DNA of 64,000 bases from Antilocapra americana. Its lineage: Eukaryota; Chordata; Mammalia; Artiodactyla; Antilocapridae. Both the position numbers and the translations under genes were made by a program. Within the stretch, counting starts at the first letter, position 1. Each line of letters starts with the position of its first letter. Below the pieces are notes generated by a model, which was given only the letters and a program-made list of their open reading frames with translations, did no database searches and was not told the origin of the DNA. The DNA lies in assembly GCA_007570785.1 (NCBI GenBank), contig ML664161.1, forward strand, positions 7,531,035 to 7,595,034. The letters run 5' to 3'. This document shows, piece after piece, positions 1 to 10,706 of this stretch.

Positions 1-120
1 ATCAGGGAAACAGCTGTTTTTCTCCTGTATTACTCTCCAAGAAAGAGGTAGAGTGGGAATGAGATAAATCCAGAACTAGATGATTTTACCATAGAATCTC
101 TTGGAAGCAGAGATTTCCTA

Positions 121-470
121 ATGTTATGAACTACTTACATATGCCCTACATGCCAGAAACTGTTCTAAGAGTTTTACTGGGTTGGCCAAAAAGTTCTTTT
201 GAGTTTTCCCACAAGATCTTCTGACCTTTTGGAAAACTACGAATGAACTTTTGGGCCAATCTAATATATGGATTAACTCATTTAATCCTCACCACAACCC
301 TATTAAGTGGACAACAGTATTGCATTACCAGCTCACAAAAACAGAAATTGATGTAACTGATGCTAGGTGACTTATTTAAGAACATCCCATTGTCAGTGGT
401 GGCACTGGGAGTTGAACCCAACTTGACATGTGATTCCAGAGTCCAGGTACCACAGTAATCACTTTCCTCC
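121..470 (-). repeat. MIR SINE (antisense), split by a mariner MITE
   Basis: The sequence reads as the reverse complement of MIR. It has a tail-side block ending in 'ctaagagtttta', then 'attaactcatttaatcctca', then a tRNA-like 'gggagttgaaccca' block. The two halves join cleanly if bases 177-266 are removed. This is an old mammalian SINE with no function visible here. Confidence 0.75.
177..264. mobile_element. 88-bp mariner MITE with terminal inverted repeats and TA duplication
   Basis: The left end 'ggttggccaaaaagttc' is mirrored by the right end 'gaacttttgggccaa'. TA flanks both sides (175-176 and 265-266), the hallmark of Tc1/mariner insertion. The element is too short to code for transposase, so it is a non-autonomous derivative like those known in ruminants. 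It sits inside a MIR and is therefore younger than it. Confidence 0.85.
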
Positions 471-1334
471 TATAAACAAGTAGACTGGAGTAGGAGGAAA
501 TGTAGATCTGGAGTCTCATTGTGTTGAAATCCTGAGTCCACCATGCCCTAGTTCTATTATCTCAGGGACTGACACCCTCTTACAACTCCAGCTATCTATC
601 AGCAAGATCTGTCTTCAAAGGCTGGTGGTAAGGTTTTAACTAGATAATGCATGAAGAAAAATTTTATAAACCTTAGAGCCTTAAGCAAACAGTAACAATG
701 ACTCTATCTTTGGTAGATAATACTTAAAAGTAGCAGTTTCATTAACCAAGCTTAAAGTCATAAGCTAAAAAGATAGGCTGTAAAAATATAGACTTCAATT
801 TCTTTTTTGAGGGAGGAGAAGATATGACAGCCAAGGATAGAGAAAAATCATGCATTTTAGGGGCAGTGAATCTTCCCAAGAGCCTAAAATAACACTGCTT
901 TGCCTGAACCAAAATAAGAGATAAAATGGCTTCCAAGTCACATCTTTCAAATCATCTCAGTGCCATTAAATGAATTTGGACAGGACCCATGGATCAGTGC
1001 AATGGGATGAGACTCAATCAAAAGCCTGACTCAAGACTTATAAGACTCTAAGTGACGAAACACAAAAACATCCAACACTTGGCTTGGCCTGGCTTCCTGG
1101 TGGTCAGCTCCTCTCTTGACCCTCAAACTCACCCCAGAAACATCCTGTTAGTTGGCTTGTTAGAGTCAGGGAACCTTCAGCAGGCATTCTTCCATCTTCC
1201 CTTCTTTCTTCGTTTTCTTTCCCAGGAGTCCCAATGATTCAATCTGTTTTTCTTTCCACTTCAAGATTGTCCATTTTATCTCCTACTCTGTCTTTGAGCT
1301 TCTTCTTCTCTTCAGAGAAGAGAAATGCTGTGGG
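471..1334. other. Unassigned stretch
   Basis: No recognisable repeat or exon. The two small frames (742-936 minus, 1052-1237 plus) have no motif, and their composition matches the surrounding DNA. Confidence 0.5.
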
Positions 1335-1633
1335 TACTTCCCTGATGGTCCAGTAGTTAAGAGTTCACTTCACTTGTCAATGTAGGGGACCTGGGTTCAA
1401 TCCCTGGTCTGGGAAGATTCCACATGCTGTGGGGCAGCTAAGGCTATGTGCTACAACTACTGGGGCCCGTGTGCCCCAGAGCCCGTGCTCCCTAACAAGA
1501 GAAGGCACTGCAATGCAAAGCCCATGTGCTGCAACTAGAGAGTAGCCCTCCCTTGCTGTAACTAGAGAAAGCCCATGAACAGCAGTGAAGACCCAATGCA
1601 GCCAAAAATATATTAATTAATTTAAAAAAAAAA
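1335..1633 (+). repeat. tRNA-Glu-derived CHR-type SINE, long form
   Basis: The head 'ttccctgatggtccagtagtt' and the B-box-like 'gggttcaatccctggt' are tRNA-derived. They are followed by the long CHR body with repeated 'gcaactagagagtagcc' modules and a poly-A tail at 1621-1633. A second long-form copy lies at 47622. The family is typical of whales, hippos and ruminants. Confidence 0.75.
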
Positions 1634-2224
1634 AGAACCCTGTGACAGAGGACATATTCTCCCAAGCCTTCCTTTCCTTTCTCATCCTCAAAGTAAACAT
1701 TTAGGCCTCTTTCATCTTGAGAATCTGAACACTAAGCGGAGAAGTAGTCATGGGTAACAAACAGATCTTAAAATTAGCTCATGTTCCATCGTCACTTCCT
1801 GCTTCTTCCTGTTTCCCAAATGTGCGGGAACCTGCCCAGAGAGTTCACTTCCCAAAGACAGCACATGCTAAACTGGACAATGCATCTCAGGCCAGTTCTG
1901 CAAAGATTCTGGGCCCTGCAAGCCACTTCCAAGATTTCATTTCAAATGCCAACTCCTTATCTACTTTCCAGGTAGATGGCTTTAATTTCTTCTACATAAG
2001 AAAATTTCCTTCTCCCTTGGCTGCCCAGCAGGTATTCCTCTAGTATCAGGTAGGTCTGCCCCACCCTACAGAGTCCACTTCCTCCTCTCCTGAGCTCCCT
2101 TTGTCTCAAGCTCCCACCTTCTCCATGGATGAATCCTTTTCTATGAGTTTCAGCTGCAACAGCCACCCACAGAGGACAGTTACATCTTATTTCATTTAGA
2201 GTGGCTCTTCTTAGTTTCAACTGG
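1634..2224. other. Unassigned stretch
   Basis: Overlapping open frames on both strands (1750-2043 plus, 1957-2265 minus) show no protein motif and shadow each other. No repeat recognised. Confidence 0.45.
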
Positions 2225-2440
2225 AGACTTTTTTTAAACTTTTCTAAATTATGAAAAACGTACATGCTTATTCTGATAAGTCAAACAATACAGAGAAGAG
2301 GTTCTTTAAAAGCTCATATTCTTCTCAACCTTCTAGCTAATCCCATTCCAATGACCACCTAACCAATGATATCAGTTTGCTATGGAATTATCCCTCCCAC
2401 CTTTCAAAATTGGATGTTTTTCACATTTATAACTATTCTT
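2225..2440 (-). repeat. Possible ancient LINE fragment (L1M-like)
   Basis: The block 'aaattatgaaaaacgtacatg' followed by 'caaacaatacagagaag' resembles the 3' portion of old mammalian L1M-type LINEs. It is diverged, and the family and strand are uncertain. Confidence 0.3.
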
Positions 2441-3098
2441 AATTGTTTTAGAATCACAGATCTCTCTGAGGGTCTGAAAAAGCTATGGACACTCTTCCTA
2501 ATGCCTGCACAAATGCACACACACAGACAATTTTGCATTTAATTTCAAGGTTTGTGGTAATAATTCCAATGTTTCCAGTTTCTGAGTTTTCTTGGGTGCT
2601 ACACATACTCTCGGGAGCTAGTCTTATGATCCTTGAAACTTATGCTTATTCCCCCAAGAGTTGTAAAACAAATGCAACTTTTTGACTTGTCTCTCCCACA
2701 AGGAGACCTTCTCATTCTGGAACCTCTCACTGGAGTCCCAATTCCTGTCTGAGAAAGCCCTGTAATCATTTTGAGGACCAGAAAAGAAGAACTAAACTGA
2801 ATACTAAACTAGTCCTAATGGCCTTGGGAAGATTGGAGACAGGTACTGATGGGGCCCAATGAGAAGACAGTCGGGATCTTGAGGTGATCGTTCCCTGAGG
2901 TGAAGAAGGTACTAGAAAGAAATCTGTGTGTTTAATCTAGGTTGGTGACTGGCACCACTATACATAGTAGAGCATTTAGGACTTGGAGTCAGATAAGCAA
3001 CACCAGTTGTTTATCTCCTATGTGACTTTAGGCAGGCTGTTTAACTTTCCCGACCTTTATTTCCCAGGTAACAAATTAGACATTCTAATAACCTACCT
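2441..3098. other. Unassigned stretch
   Basis: Single-copy-looking DNA with a short CA run near 2516. The frame at 2485-2685 has no motif. Confidence 0.45.
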
Positions 3099-3246
3099 AG
3101 GCTTTCCTGGTGTCTCAGTGGTAAAGAATCCATCTGCCAAGGCAGGAGACTCGGGTTTGATCCCTGGGTCAGAGAGATCCCCTGAAGGAGGAGATGGCAA
3201 CCCACTCCAGTATTCTTGCCTGGAGAATTCCATGGGCAGAGGATCC
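3099..3246 (+). repeat. Bov-tA SINE, 3' truncated at the BovB junction
   Basis: It has the tRNA head 'gtctcagtggtaaagaatcc', then the Bov-A body 'gatggcaacccactccag', and stops at 'gggcagaggatcc', just before a BovB end. The RNA polymerase III SINE head and LINE-derived tail are typical of ruminants. Confidence 0.9.
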
Positions 3247-3256
3247 CAACAATCAT

Positions 3257-4361
3257 CAATCAGTTTAGTTCAGTCACTCAGTTGTGTCCAATTCTTTGTG
3301 ACCTCATGGACTGCAGCATGCCAGGCTTCCCTGTTCCTCACCAACTCCCAGAGCAAGCTCAAACTCATGTCCATCAAGTTGGTGATGCCATCCAACCATC
3401 TCATCCTCTGTCATCCCCTTCTCCTGCTGTCAATCTTTCCCAGCATCAGGGTATTTTCCAGTGAGTTAGTTCTTCACATCAGGTGGCCAAATTATTGGAG
3501 TTTCAGCTTCAGCATCTTTCTTTCCAATGAATATTCAGGATTGATTTCCTTTAGGATGGACTGGTTGAATCTCCTTGCACTTCAAGGGACTCTCAAGAGT
3601 CTTCTCCAACACTACAGTTCAAAAGCATCAATTCTTCAGTGCTCAGCTTTCTTGATTGTCCAACCCTCACATCCACACAAGGCTACTGGAAAAAACATAG
3701 TTTTGACTAGACAGACCTTTGTTGGCAAAGTAATGTCTCAGCTTTTTAAAATGCTGTCTAGGTTGGTCATAGCTTTTCTTCCAAAGAGCAAGCATCTTTT
3801 AATTTCATGGCTGCAATCACCATCTGCTGTGATTTTGGAGCCCCCCAAAAATAGTTTGACACTGCTTCCACTGTTTCCCCATCTATTTGCCATGAAGTGA
3901 TGGGACCAGATGCCATCATCTTAGTTTTCTGAATGTTGAGCTTTAAGCCAATGTTTTCACTCTCCTCTTTCATTTTTATCAAGAGGCTCTTCAGTTCTTC
4001 TTTGCTCTCTACCATAAGGGTAGTGTCATCTGCATATCTGAGTTTATTGATATTTCTCCCAGCAATCTTGATTCCAGTTTGTGCTTCATCCAGCCCAGTG
4101 TTTCGCATGATGTACTCTGCATATAAGTTAAATAAGCAGCATGACAATATACAGCCTTGAAGTATTCCTTTCCCAATTTAGAACCAGTCTGTTGTTCTAT
4201 GTCCAGTTCTAACCATTGTTTCTTGACCTGAATACAGATTTCTCAGGAGGCAGGTAAGGTGGTCTGGTATTCCCATCTCTTGAAAAAATTTCCACAGTTT
4301 GTTGTGATTCACACAGTCAAAGGCTTTGGTATAGTCAATAAAGCAGAAGTAAATGTTTTTC
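3257..4361 (-). mobile_element. BovB (RTE) LINE, antisense, 5' truncated
   Basis: The plus strand starts with the reverse complement of the BovB tail ('tttagttcagtcactcag') and continues through the 3' end into the reverse transcriptase region, where it stops abruptly near 4361. It covers about the last third of a full 3.2-kb BovB. The family spread by RTE-type target-primed retrotransposition and is known for horizontal transfer into ruminants. Confidence 0.93.
3767..4361 (-). pseudogene. BovB reverse transcriptase C-terminal remnant
   Basis: Two minus-strand open pieces cover RT sequence. The upstream piece (4178-4361) holds 'NIYFCFIDYTKAFDCVNHNKLW', the RT palm region with the catalytic Asp of the FIDYxKAFD motif. 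The next piece (3767-4147) holds the second catalytic motif 'RYADDTTLMVE', with both Asp residues present. The pieces are in different frames, separated by a stop or frameshift near 4150-4178. The endonuclease domain and RT fingers are missing because the element is 5' truncated, so it cannot move itself. The conserved core shows it was once translated as a LINE polyprotein. It has no host function that I can see. Confidence 0.88.
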
Positions 4362-5488
4362 TGGGGAACAACAATAATAACATCCCTCAGTAGAAGTGTT
4401 GCGAAACTCATAGAAACAATGTGTTCAGAGAGCCCTGTAGTACTAGGAAATATTGAGGAAGCATCAACAGTGTTTCTTATTATTACCTATTAAAATAATG
4501 TCAGAGAAATGTGCATTTCTGAGCAGGAATAGCCCCAAAAGTTCAGAATAACAAATGATAAAATAATCAGGTTTCTCTGTCAAGCATTCCAAAGCACCTT
4601 GTATAAATCAAGATGTCTTATTTAGTGTGAAAGTTGGGTGATCTCTCGTAGAGGAAAGAAGGTGAGTCAGTTTCCCCCAGAGCTCCAGAGTTTCCCCTCA
4701 GGAAGGAGAAAAGAAATCAACAGAAACCTTTCAATATCTCCTTCCCAAGCAAAAGGTTCAGAGTAATAACAAGACATGGGGGAGTCCAGGAAAGATCATA
4801 AATAGTGACTTCTACTCACCTCTATTCCTTTCGGCAGTACTGGTGCTCCTGTAATTAATATGTCTGTGTATTGTCTTCCTCCAAGGAACAGCACTGGGAG
4901 AGGCTCTGTTTAGGAAGCACATACATAAGCCTTCAGTCTTAATACAGTTGAAACCCAAATGGTGGCGTGCTAGAGAAAAACTTTGAGACTTGCCAAGAAT
5001 CACTGGGCACTGTGCTCCGAACAGTATCATGTAAGTCGCAAACTCACAGTCATGAGATTGGCCTATGCTTGTTTCTTTCCTGAGGAAGAGATCAATTCGG
5101 ATTTCAATTCCAGGAATGAAAGCCTTTGGCTGCTCAGCCAGTCCTTCCTTTGGGGAGATCAAAGTCAATGGCCAATTTGACTCTTAGACTGGACTTAGGA
5201 CATCTCAGAGATGCATAAATACTGGACAAAATATATTTGAAGACATAGTCTATGGTCACATTTGCTCCAGACAGACACCACAGAAGCACTTGTGTCTGCT
5301 CATAGGTAAAGGAAACAGGACAGAGAGGAGAGGCAACTCAACCGGATGCTGAGCTGGTTGCCTGGTGCAATGGGACTGGGGTGAGCTACACACCAACAAC
5401 CTGACCACTCCAAAACCCATGTCTCCATCTCAAAAATGGAATCCCTCCAAAGGATAGTAAATCAGAGATATCTACAAAATGGACCGAT
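4362..5488. other. Unassigned stretch
   Basis: About 1.1 kb with no recognised repeat. A 118-codon minus-strand frame (4812-5168) has no signal peptide, membrane segment or known motif, and another frame overlaps it on the plus strand (4983-5180). Probably unique intergenic or intronic DNA. Confidence 0.45.
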
Positions 5489-5704
5489 GCATCTCAGGTG
5501 GCTCAGTGGTAAAAGAATCTGCCTGCCAAGCAGGAGATGCAGGTTGAATTCCTGGATCAGGAAGATCCCCTGGAGAAAGAAATGGCAAACCCCTCCAATA
5601 TTCTTGCCTGGGATATCCCATCAACAGAGGAGCCTGGTGGGCTACAGTCCAAGGAGTTGCAAAGAGTTATAGCTTAACGACTAAACAGCAGCAGCAGCAT
5701 CAAG
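5489..5704 (+). repeat. Bov-tA SINE with (AGC)n tail
   Basis: tRNA head 'ggtggctcagtggtaaaag', Bov-A body, and a tail ending 'taaacagcagcagcagca'. The likely TSD is 'tggaccgat' (5480-5488) and 'tggaccaat' (5705-5713), with one mismatch. Confidence 0.9.
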
Positions 5705-6065
5705 TGGACCAATCTCCCTGCAGTCAGGATTAAAAGGACTAAAAGCCTTAGAAGTGTAGTTTGCTCAGCCCCTTAAACATGGAACAATCACGGGGCTCTT
5801 CCAGTGAGACCCTGGATTCTAGCTACATCCCTTCAATAGCAACTGGGCTTACCTTTGACCCCACAGTTGGCATTCCTGTCACTTCAGACACAGTGTCTTC
5901 ACCGTTTCCCATCTCTGCTCCCTGCTGTAAAGGACTCATGCAAGGCCTGGATATCTTTTCATGAACCCTTATAGCTCCCTCCTTCAGACCGTCATGCATC
6001 CGAAAAGCATCTGCCTTTTTTCTCCAACTCATTTCTCCATCTTCTAACAACTACATCCTTTCCAG

Positions 6066-6101
<36 letters not shown>

Positions 6102-6329
6102 GGAGGGGGAGAGAAAGACAAATAAATTCCAGAGGAGAGTCACATCTTTCAGGATGGGGGTAGGATTTGTTACTGTGACTACATCCCCAAATTATAAATC
6201 CTAGGAAGAGAACAAAATTAAATCGGAATGTCTTTGTAATAAGTTATCAAGTTGAAAAAACACTCTACTTTTAATCTAGTGGAAGAAAAATGGAAGCAAT
6301 ACATACTATCTCCATAACCTTGTTTTAGG
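5705..6329. other. Unassigned stretch with a microsatellite
   Basis: No gene or dispersed repeat recognised. It contains the compound (TC)n(AC)n array at 6066-6101 and overlapping opposite-strand frames at 5761-5964 and 5823-6050 without motifs. Confidence 0.45.
6066..6101. repeat. Compound microsatellite (TC)n(AC)n
   Basis: About eight TC/CT repeats run directly into about nine AC repeats. Such compound dinucleotides often vary in length between individuals. Confidence 0.95.
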
Positions 6330-6555
6330 CATGGTGTCTTGGGGAAACCTAGAGCCAGGCTGCCTGGGTTCTGCTATGGATTAGTTGTATCACACTGGGC
6401 AAGTTGTTAAACCTCTCTGTGCCCCAGGTTTCATTGACAAATAATACTAAATACTAGTACTAATCCACAGAGTTGTCCTGAGGGCTAAATCAAATAACAT
6501 CTGTAAAGCACCTAGCATAGTGCCTGAGACACAATAAGCTCTGTGCATAATAGCT
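6330..6555 (+). repeat. MIR SINE
   Basis: Full-length-like MIR. The tRNA-like block 'agagccaggctgcctgggtt' is followed by the core 'gggcaagttgttaaacctct' and the 3' block 'gcacctagcatagtgcctg'. Confidence 0.85.
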
Positions 6556-7218
6556 CTTACTAAGGTGAACTTGGCTTCAGAGGTTGATTTGTTTCAACAA
6601 GGATAATTAAAAGCCACTTGAGAGGGAGGGAGAACAAGATGGCAGAGGAGTAGGTGGACGTAGAGTACATCTCTCTCCATGGATACATCAGGAATACACC
6701 TTCAGACACAGAAATGCATGCAGAATACCAGCTGAGGGGAGGCAGGAGTACCTGACCAGTGGAAAAGAATATATAGAACCATGCAAAACTCGATAGGATC
6801 AAGGAACTAGGGGGGAAATGGGAGTGTTAGTAGGACTGGACCTGCCCTCAGCAGGTGGAGGAACTGAAGCAGGGGTCTGGTCCCCATAGCGGGGCAATTG
6901 TCTGAGTCAGAGGAGAAACAGTCAAGGCTGAGCGTGAAACAGCTGATCTGTGGCAGCCTAAGTGGAATAAGAATCAGACAGTCCTTGCTGCAGCCGTACA
7001 TACCCTGGACAGGAACACTGGTCTCTTGGAAGGGGCAAGGGATTGTGGAGCAATCCCAGAGTGCAGGCTGCTGTTGACTGCGGAGAGACAGATTGAGGGG
7101 ATGTGAGGGAGGAGATCCTGGTGGAAAATGACAGTGGAGAAAAGCCAGGCAGCCATGGAAGCAAGGTGATACTGCTGAGTCATGCGTAGAGGGTGGAGCC
7201 ATCACCATAGCCTCTTTC

Positions 7219-7430
7219 TGCCCCCACGCCAGCATTGGCAGCTGAACAATACAGAGGCTGGCCCATCAAATGCCTGATGCACTGAACTACAGAGTAGGAC
7301 CCAACCCAAGGTGCCCCTTTAAGTGCCTGACATGCTGAACAACAGAGGACGACCCCAGGCAAGGGAGCCCTTTAAGTGCCTGAACAGGCAGAGTTACAGA
7401 GAAAGACTGGCCAAAGAGGCCTTCTGATCA
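7219..7430 (+). repeat. 53-bp tandem repeat in the L1 5'UTR
   Basis: The phrase 'gcctga' plus a related body ('ctgaac.acagag...ccctttaagt') recurs at 7272, 7325 and 7378, an exact 53-bp period. A weaker unit lies upstream from 7219. About four degenerate units in all. Confidence 0.75.
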
Positions 7431-7617
7431 CCAGTTATAAGAGACTCGAAAAAAGACTCTGATAGGGCCATAACTCCTGTGGCAGAGGCAGTCCCTGTCC
7501 CTGCCCACTTGGCGCCGCCAGGGTCCCCACAAGCCAAGCAGCTGCACCACCTTCACACTCAACTCTCACTGGGGCAGAGCTTCCACAGGTAAGACGTCTT
7601 GTGTCTATGTCCCCAGG

Positions 7618-7972
7618 GTCACTTCGGTCGTGTCTGACTCTTCGTGACCCTGTAGATTGTGGCCTGCCAGGCTTCTCTGTCAGAGAGGGGATTCTCCAGG
7701 CAAGAATACTGGAGCATATTGGCTAATACTGGTTGCCATAGCCTTCTGTACGGTGCTCAGGCGTGAGTCGCTCAGGTGTAGTCGCTCAGGCGTGTCTGAC
7801 TCTCTGTGACCCCGTGGACTGCAGCCCTCCAGGCTCCTCTGTCCATGGGATTCTCCAGGCGAGAATACTGGAGTGGGTTGCCATGGCCTTCTCCAGGGGA
7901 TCTTCCCAATCCAGAAATCAAACCCAGGTCTCCTGCATTGCAGGCAGATTCTTTACCATCTGAGCCACTAGG
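7618..7972 (-). repeat. Bov-A/Bov-tA composite SINE (antisense) inside the L1 5'UTR
   Basis: There are two Bov-A monomers. The first, more degraded one is at about 7618-7740. The second ends in a tRNA-derived part ('cattgcaggcagattctttac', 'ctgagccacta'). L1 sequence resumes at about 7978. The insertion postdates the L1. Confidence 0.85.
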
Positions 7973-8644
7973 GATACCCTTCTAGAGCACTATATTTCCT
8001 GCTGCCCCAACCACCAACTCCCCTGAGTACCTGGTGCTGCCAGAACCCTTGTGACCCAAGCAGCTGCACCACCTCCACACCTGGCCCTCTCAGGGGCAAA
8101 CCCAAGCCCTCCAGGGCAGCCTCAGGAGCTAAGGACAACCCACATATAGAGGTGGAAATAAAAGCACAATTTAAACCCAAGGGCAGTGTGGCTAAGGAAG
8201 AAGACCCAAAACCTTCCCACCAGCTGTACAAGCTGCAGATTAAATTCACACCATCAACTAAGAAGACTCTGTGTCTATGGAACATATAATAGGCCATTGA
8301 GAGCTCCCACAAAAGAAAACACACTAGCTCTGATAGCTGTGGACATTGGAGGCAAGAACACACCGGAGTAGAATCAGATTAGAATCTGAGCTGCCCCTAC
8401 AGAACTCAGACTTCAGCAGTGTTGGGGGGCATCCCAGGGAGGTAAGGTGAACTGTGACTACCAGCGAGGGAAAGGACTCTGACAGCAGTGACTCAAGAAA
8501 AACATTTATTATTCTTATGTTTGGGATTGTTCTCTAGATTCTTTTGTAATTTTTTTCTTTTTTCCTTTTTTCCCCCTTCTGTTGTAGTTGTCAATTTTAT
8601 TGGCACTAAAAAATCCAATTAAACTTTTAAGCTTTTTTTTTTCT

Positions 8645-10093
8645 CAGTCACATATTTTATTGTTGTCATAAACCTCTGCCTCTATGTTGGGCTTTTGCAG
8701 TTCTGTGAAATTTTCACTCTTTTTTTTTCTTTTCTCCTTTTGTAATTTTAATTTTTAAACCTATTATTATTTTTTTCTATATTTATTCCTTTGTTTGCTT
8801 TTTCTACTGTTCTTTTCCCCTTGTAGTTAATCTCTAAGGTATATAAATCTTCTTTATCTACCTCTGTTTAACTTTGCATGTCTATTCTTTCTTTCTTTTC
8901 TTTCTCTCAATATATTTGTTAGCCTTACTTTCATTGCCTTATTCCTGTTTTGGCATCTTGCTTTAGCTTTATTTTCCAATTTATGCTTTAAATAGTTTTG
9001 TTCTGGTAGATATAATTTTTGGTTTCCTTTGTTTGCAGGATCAATCTATCATACTTTATTTTTGTTGGACTGTTTTGATTTTGCTTATGGCTTTATATGT
9101 ATATGTGTATATTCAGTCACACTTTCTATTATTGTTATAAACTTCTGCTTCTACATTGGGATTTTGCAGTTCTGTGGAGTTTTCCCTTTTTTCTTTCTTC
9201 TTCCACTTTTTCTCTATTTTTTATCATTTTAATTTTTAAAAACCTAGTATATTTTTCAACATTTATTCCTTTGTTTGCTTTTCTTACTGTTCTTTTCCCC
9301 TTGCAGTTAATCTTTAATGTACATTAATCTTCTTCATCTACCTCTATTTAACTTTATGTATCTATTCTTTCTTTCTTTTCTTTCTTTTCCTTCCTCTCAA
9401 CATATTTGTTCATTCTGTTTTCATTCCTTTATTCCCCACTTGACACCTTGCTTTAGTTTTGTTTTCCAGTTTGTTCTTAAGTTAGTTTTATTCTTAACTG
9501 GTAAATATAATTTTTATTTCCTTTTTTTTTTCTGAACTGGAATAAGAAATTTTATTTTATTTTATTTTTGTTGTTGTTGTTATTTTTTTTTTTTATTGTG
9601 TTGGTTTTGCCATACAATGACATGAAACCGCCATGGGTTTACATATGCTCCCCCTCCAGAAACCCCCTCCCTCCTCCCTCCCGATTCCCTCCCCCTGGGA
9701 CATCTCGGTGCACCAGCCCTGAGCATCAACCCTGGGCTGGCGATTGATTTCACATATGATAATTAACATGTTTCAATGCCATTCTCCCATATCATCCCAC
9801 CCTTGCCCTCATCCACAGAGTCCATGAGTCTGTTCTATACATCTGCGTTCCTTTTGCTGTCTCGCATGCAGGGTTCTCGTTACCATCTTTCTAAATTCCA
9901 TATATATGCATTAATATACTGTATTGTTGTTTTTCCTTCTGGCTTACGTCATTCTGGATAATAGGCTCCAGTTCCGTCCACCTGAGTAGAACTGATTCAA
10001 ATGAATTTTGTTTGCCAAGCCAATCTACTGTATTTTATTTTTGTTGGACTATTTTCACTTTGCTCATGGGTTTATATGTATATGTGTATATTC
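8645..10093 (+). repeat. 469-bp direct duplication in the L1 5'UTR
   Basis: Unit 1 (8645-9113) and unit 2 (from 9114) share ordered blocks: 'cagtcaca', 'ttttgcagttctgtg', 'tttattcctttgtttgctttt' and 'actgttcttttccccttg'. Unit 2 is split by an antisense L1 3' end at 9541-10004 and ends with 'tatatgtatatgtgtatatt' at about 10072-10092, matching 9095-9114. The whole block is rich in T. Confidence 0.8.
9541..10004 (-). mobile_element. Ruminant L1 3' end, antisense, 5' truncated
   Basis: On the plus strand a poly-T/(GTT)n stretch leads into the reverse complement of the ruminant L1 3' end ('ggttttgccatacaatgaca') and stops at 'cacctgagtagaactgattc'. It is closely similar to the copies at 50078 and 52784, which are in sense. 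It lies within the older L1. Confidence 0.88.
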
Positions 10094-10289
10094 CATTATT
10101 TTGATTATTATTTGCCTGATTTTGTAACTGCCATTTGTCTGGGATTCATCTTTGGTTTCTTGTTTTTGGATATTTGTTTTAATATCACTTAATGCCATAA
10201 CAAACCACTTGTGGAATCTTTGTTCCTGACCAGAGATCAGGCCCTGAGCCTTTGGAGTGGGAGCACTGACTCCAAGAACTAACCATACA

Positions 10290-10336
10290 AGAGAACTAAC
10301 CCTAGTTAGTTAGTTCTACCAGAGAACTAACCCTAG
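10290..10336 (+). repeat. 31-bp direct repeat with hairpin potential
   Basis: A 16-bp word, 'agagaactaaccctag', occurs at 10290-10305 and at 10321-10336. The first copy is followed by 'ttagttagttct', which can pair with 'agaactaac'. Confidence 0.8.
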
Positions 10337-10706
10337 GGAATATCAAATAGTAAGAACTCACACAAAGGAAACCACTTGAATACAAGACCCAGCAGCACCC
10401 AACCACCAGTGGCATCCTGTGCAGGGAGCCTCATCTAAGCAACAAACAAAACAAAAATACAAACCCAATCCTCATAAGACAGGATTATCACCTCACTCAG
10501 CCTTGCTCACCAGAGGAAAAACAAACAAACAAAAAGTCAGCACAAATCTTACCTTATACAAAGCTCACAAAAACCAGTGGACCAACCTTAGGAGGGCAGA
10601 AACTAAAACGGAGAAAGAATTCAACCTTCTTCAAGGAAAGAATTCAAATTTCCTTGAAGCCTGGGAAAAAGAGACCTCAAACACAATAACTTAAAAATAA
10701 AAAAAA

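Larger units (their letters stand above)
6622..10706 (+). promoter_or_regulatory. L1 5'UTR (former internal promoter) with internal tandem repeats
   Basis: A stretch of some 4 kb precedes ORF1 and includes two inserted elements. In full-length L1s the 5'UTR carries the internal RNA polymerase II promoter. It holds a 53-bp tandem repeat (about 7219-7430), a similar block seen at 7500-7590 and again at 8028-8100 ('caagcagctgcaccacct'), and a 469-bp direct duplication (8645 onward). Promoter activity is inferred from the family only. Confidence 0.6.

Noticed and set aside
2983..3900. Longest ORF in the window (305 codons, plus)
   Set aside because: It reads through a Bov-tA and then the antisense strand of a BovB. 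No protein motif; the coding sense of that BovB is the minus strand.
6807..7362. Overlapping minus ORFs near 7 kb as a small protein cluster
   Set aside because: They are antisense to the L1 5'UTR and owe their openness to its GC-rich tandem repeats.
9029..9535. Hydrophobic plus ORFs (Phe/Leu-rich) as membrane proteins
   Set aside because: Translation of T-rich L1 5'UTR sequence always gives Phe/Leu-rich peptides; there is no start context or homology.
10419..10694. 91-codon ORF as the L1 ORF1 N-terminus
   Set aside because: It lies upstream of the ATG at 10707 and lacks coiled-coil character. ORF1 homology begins after it.
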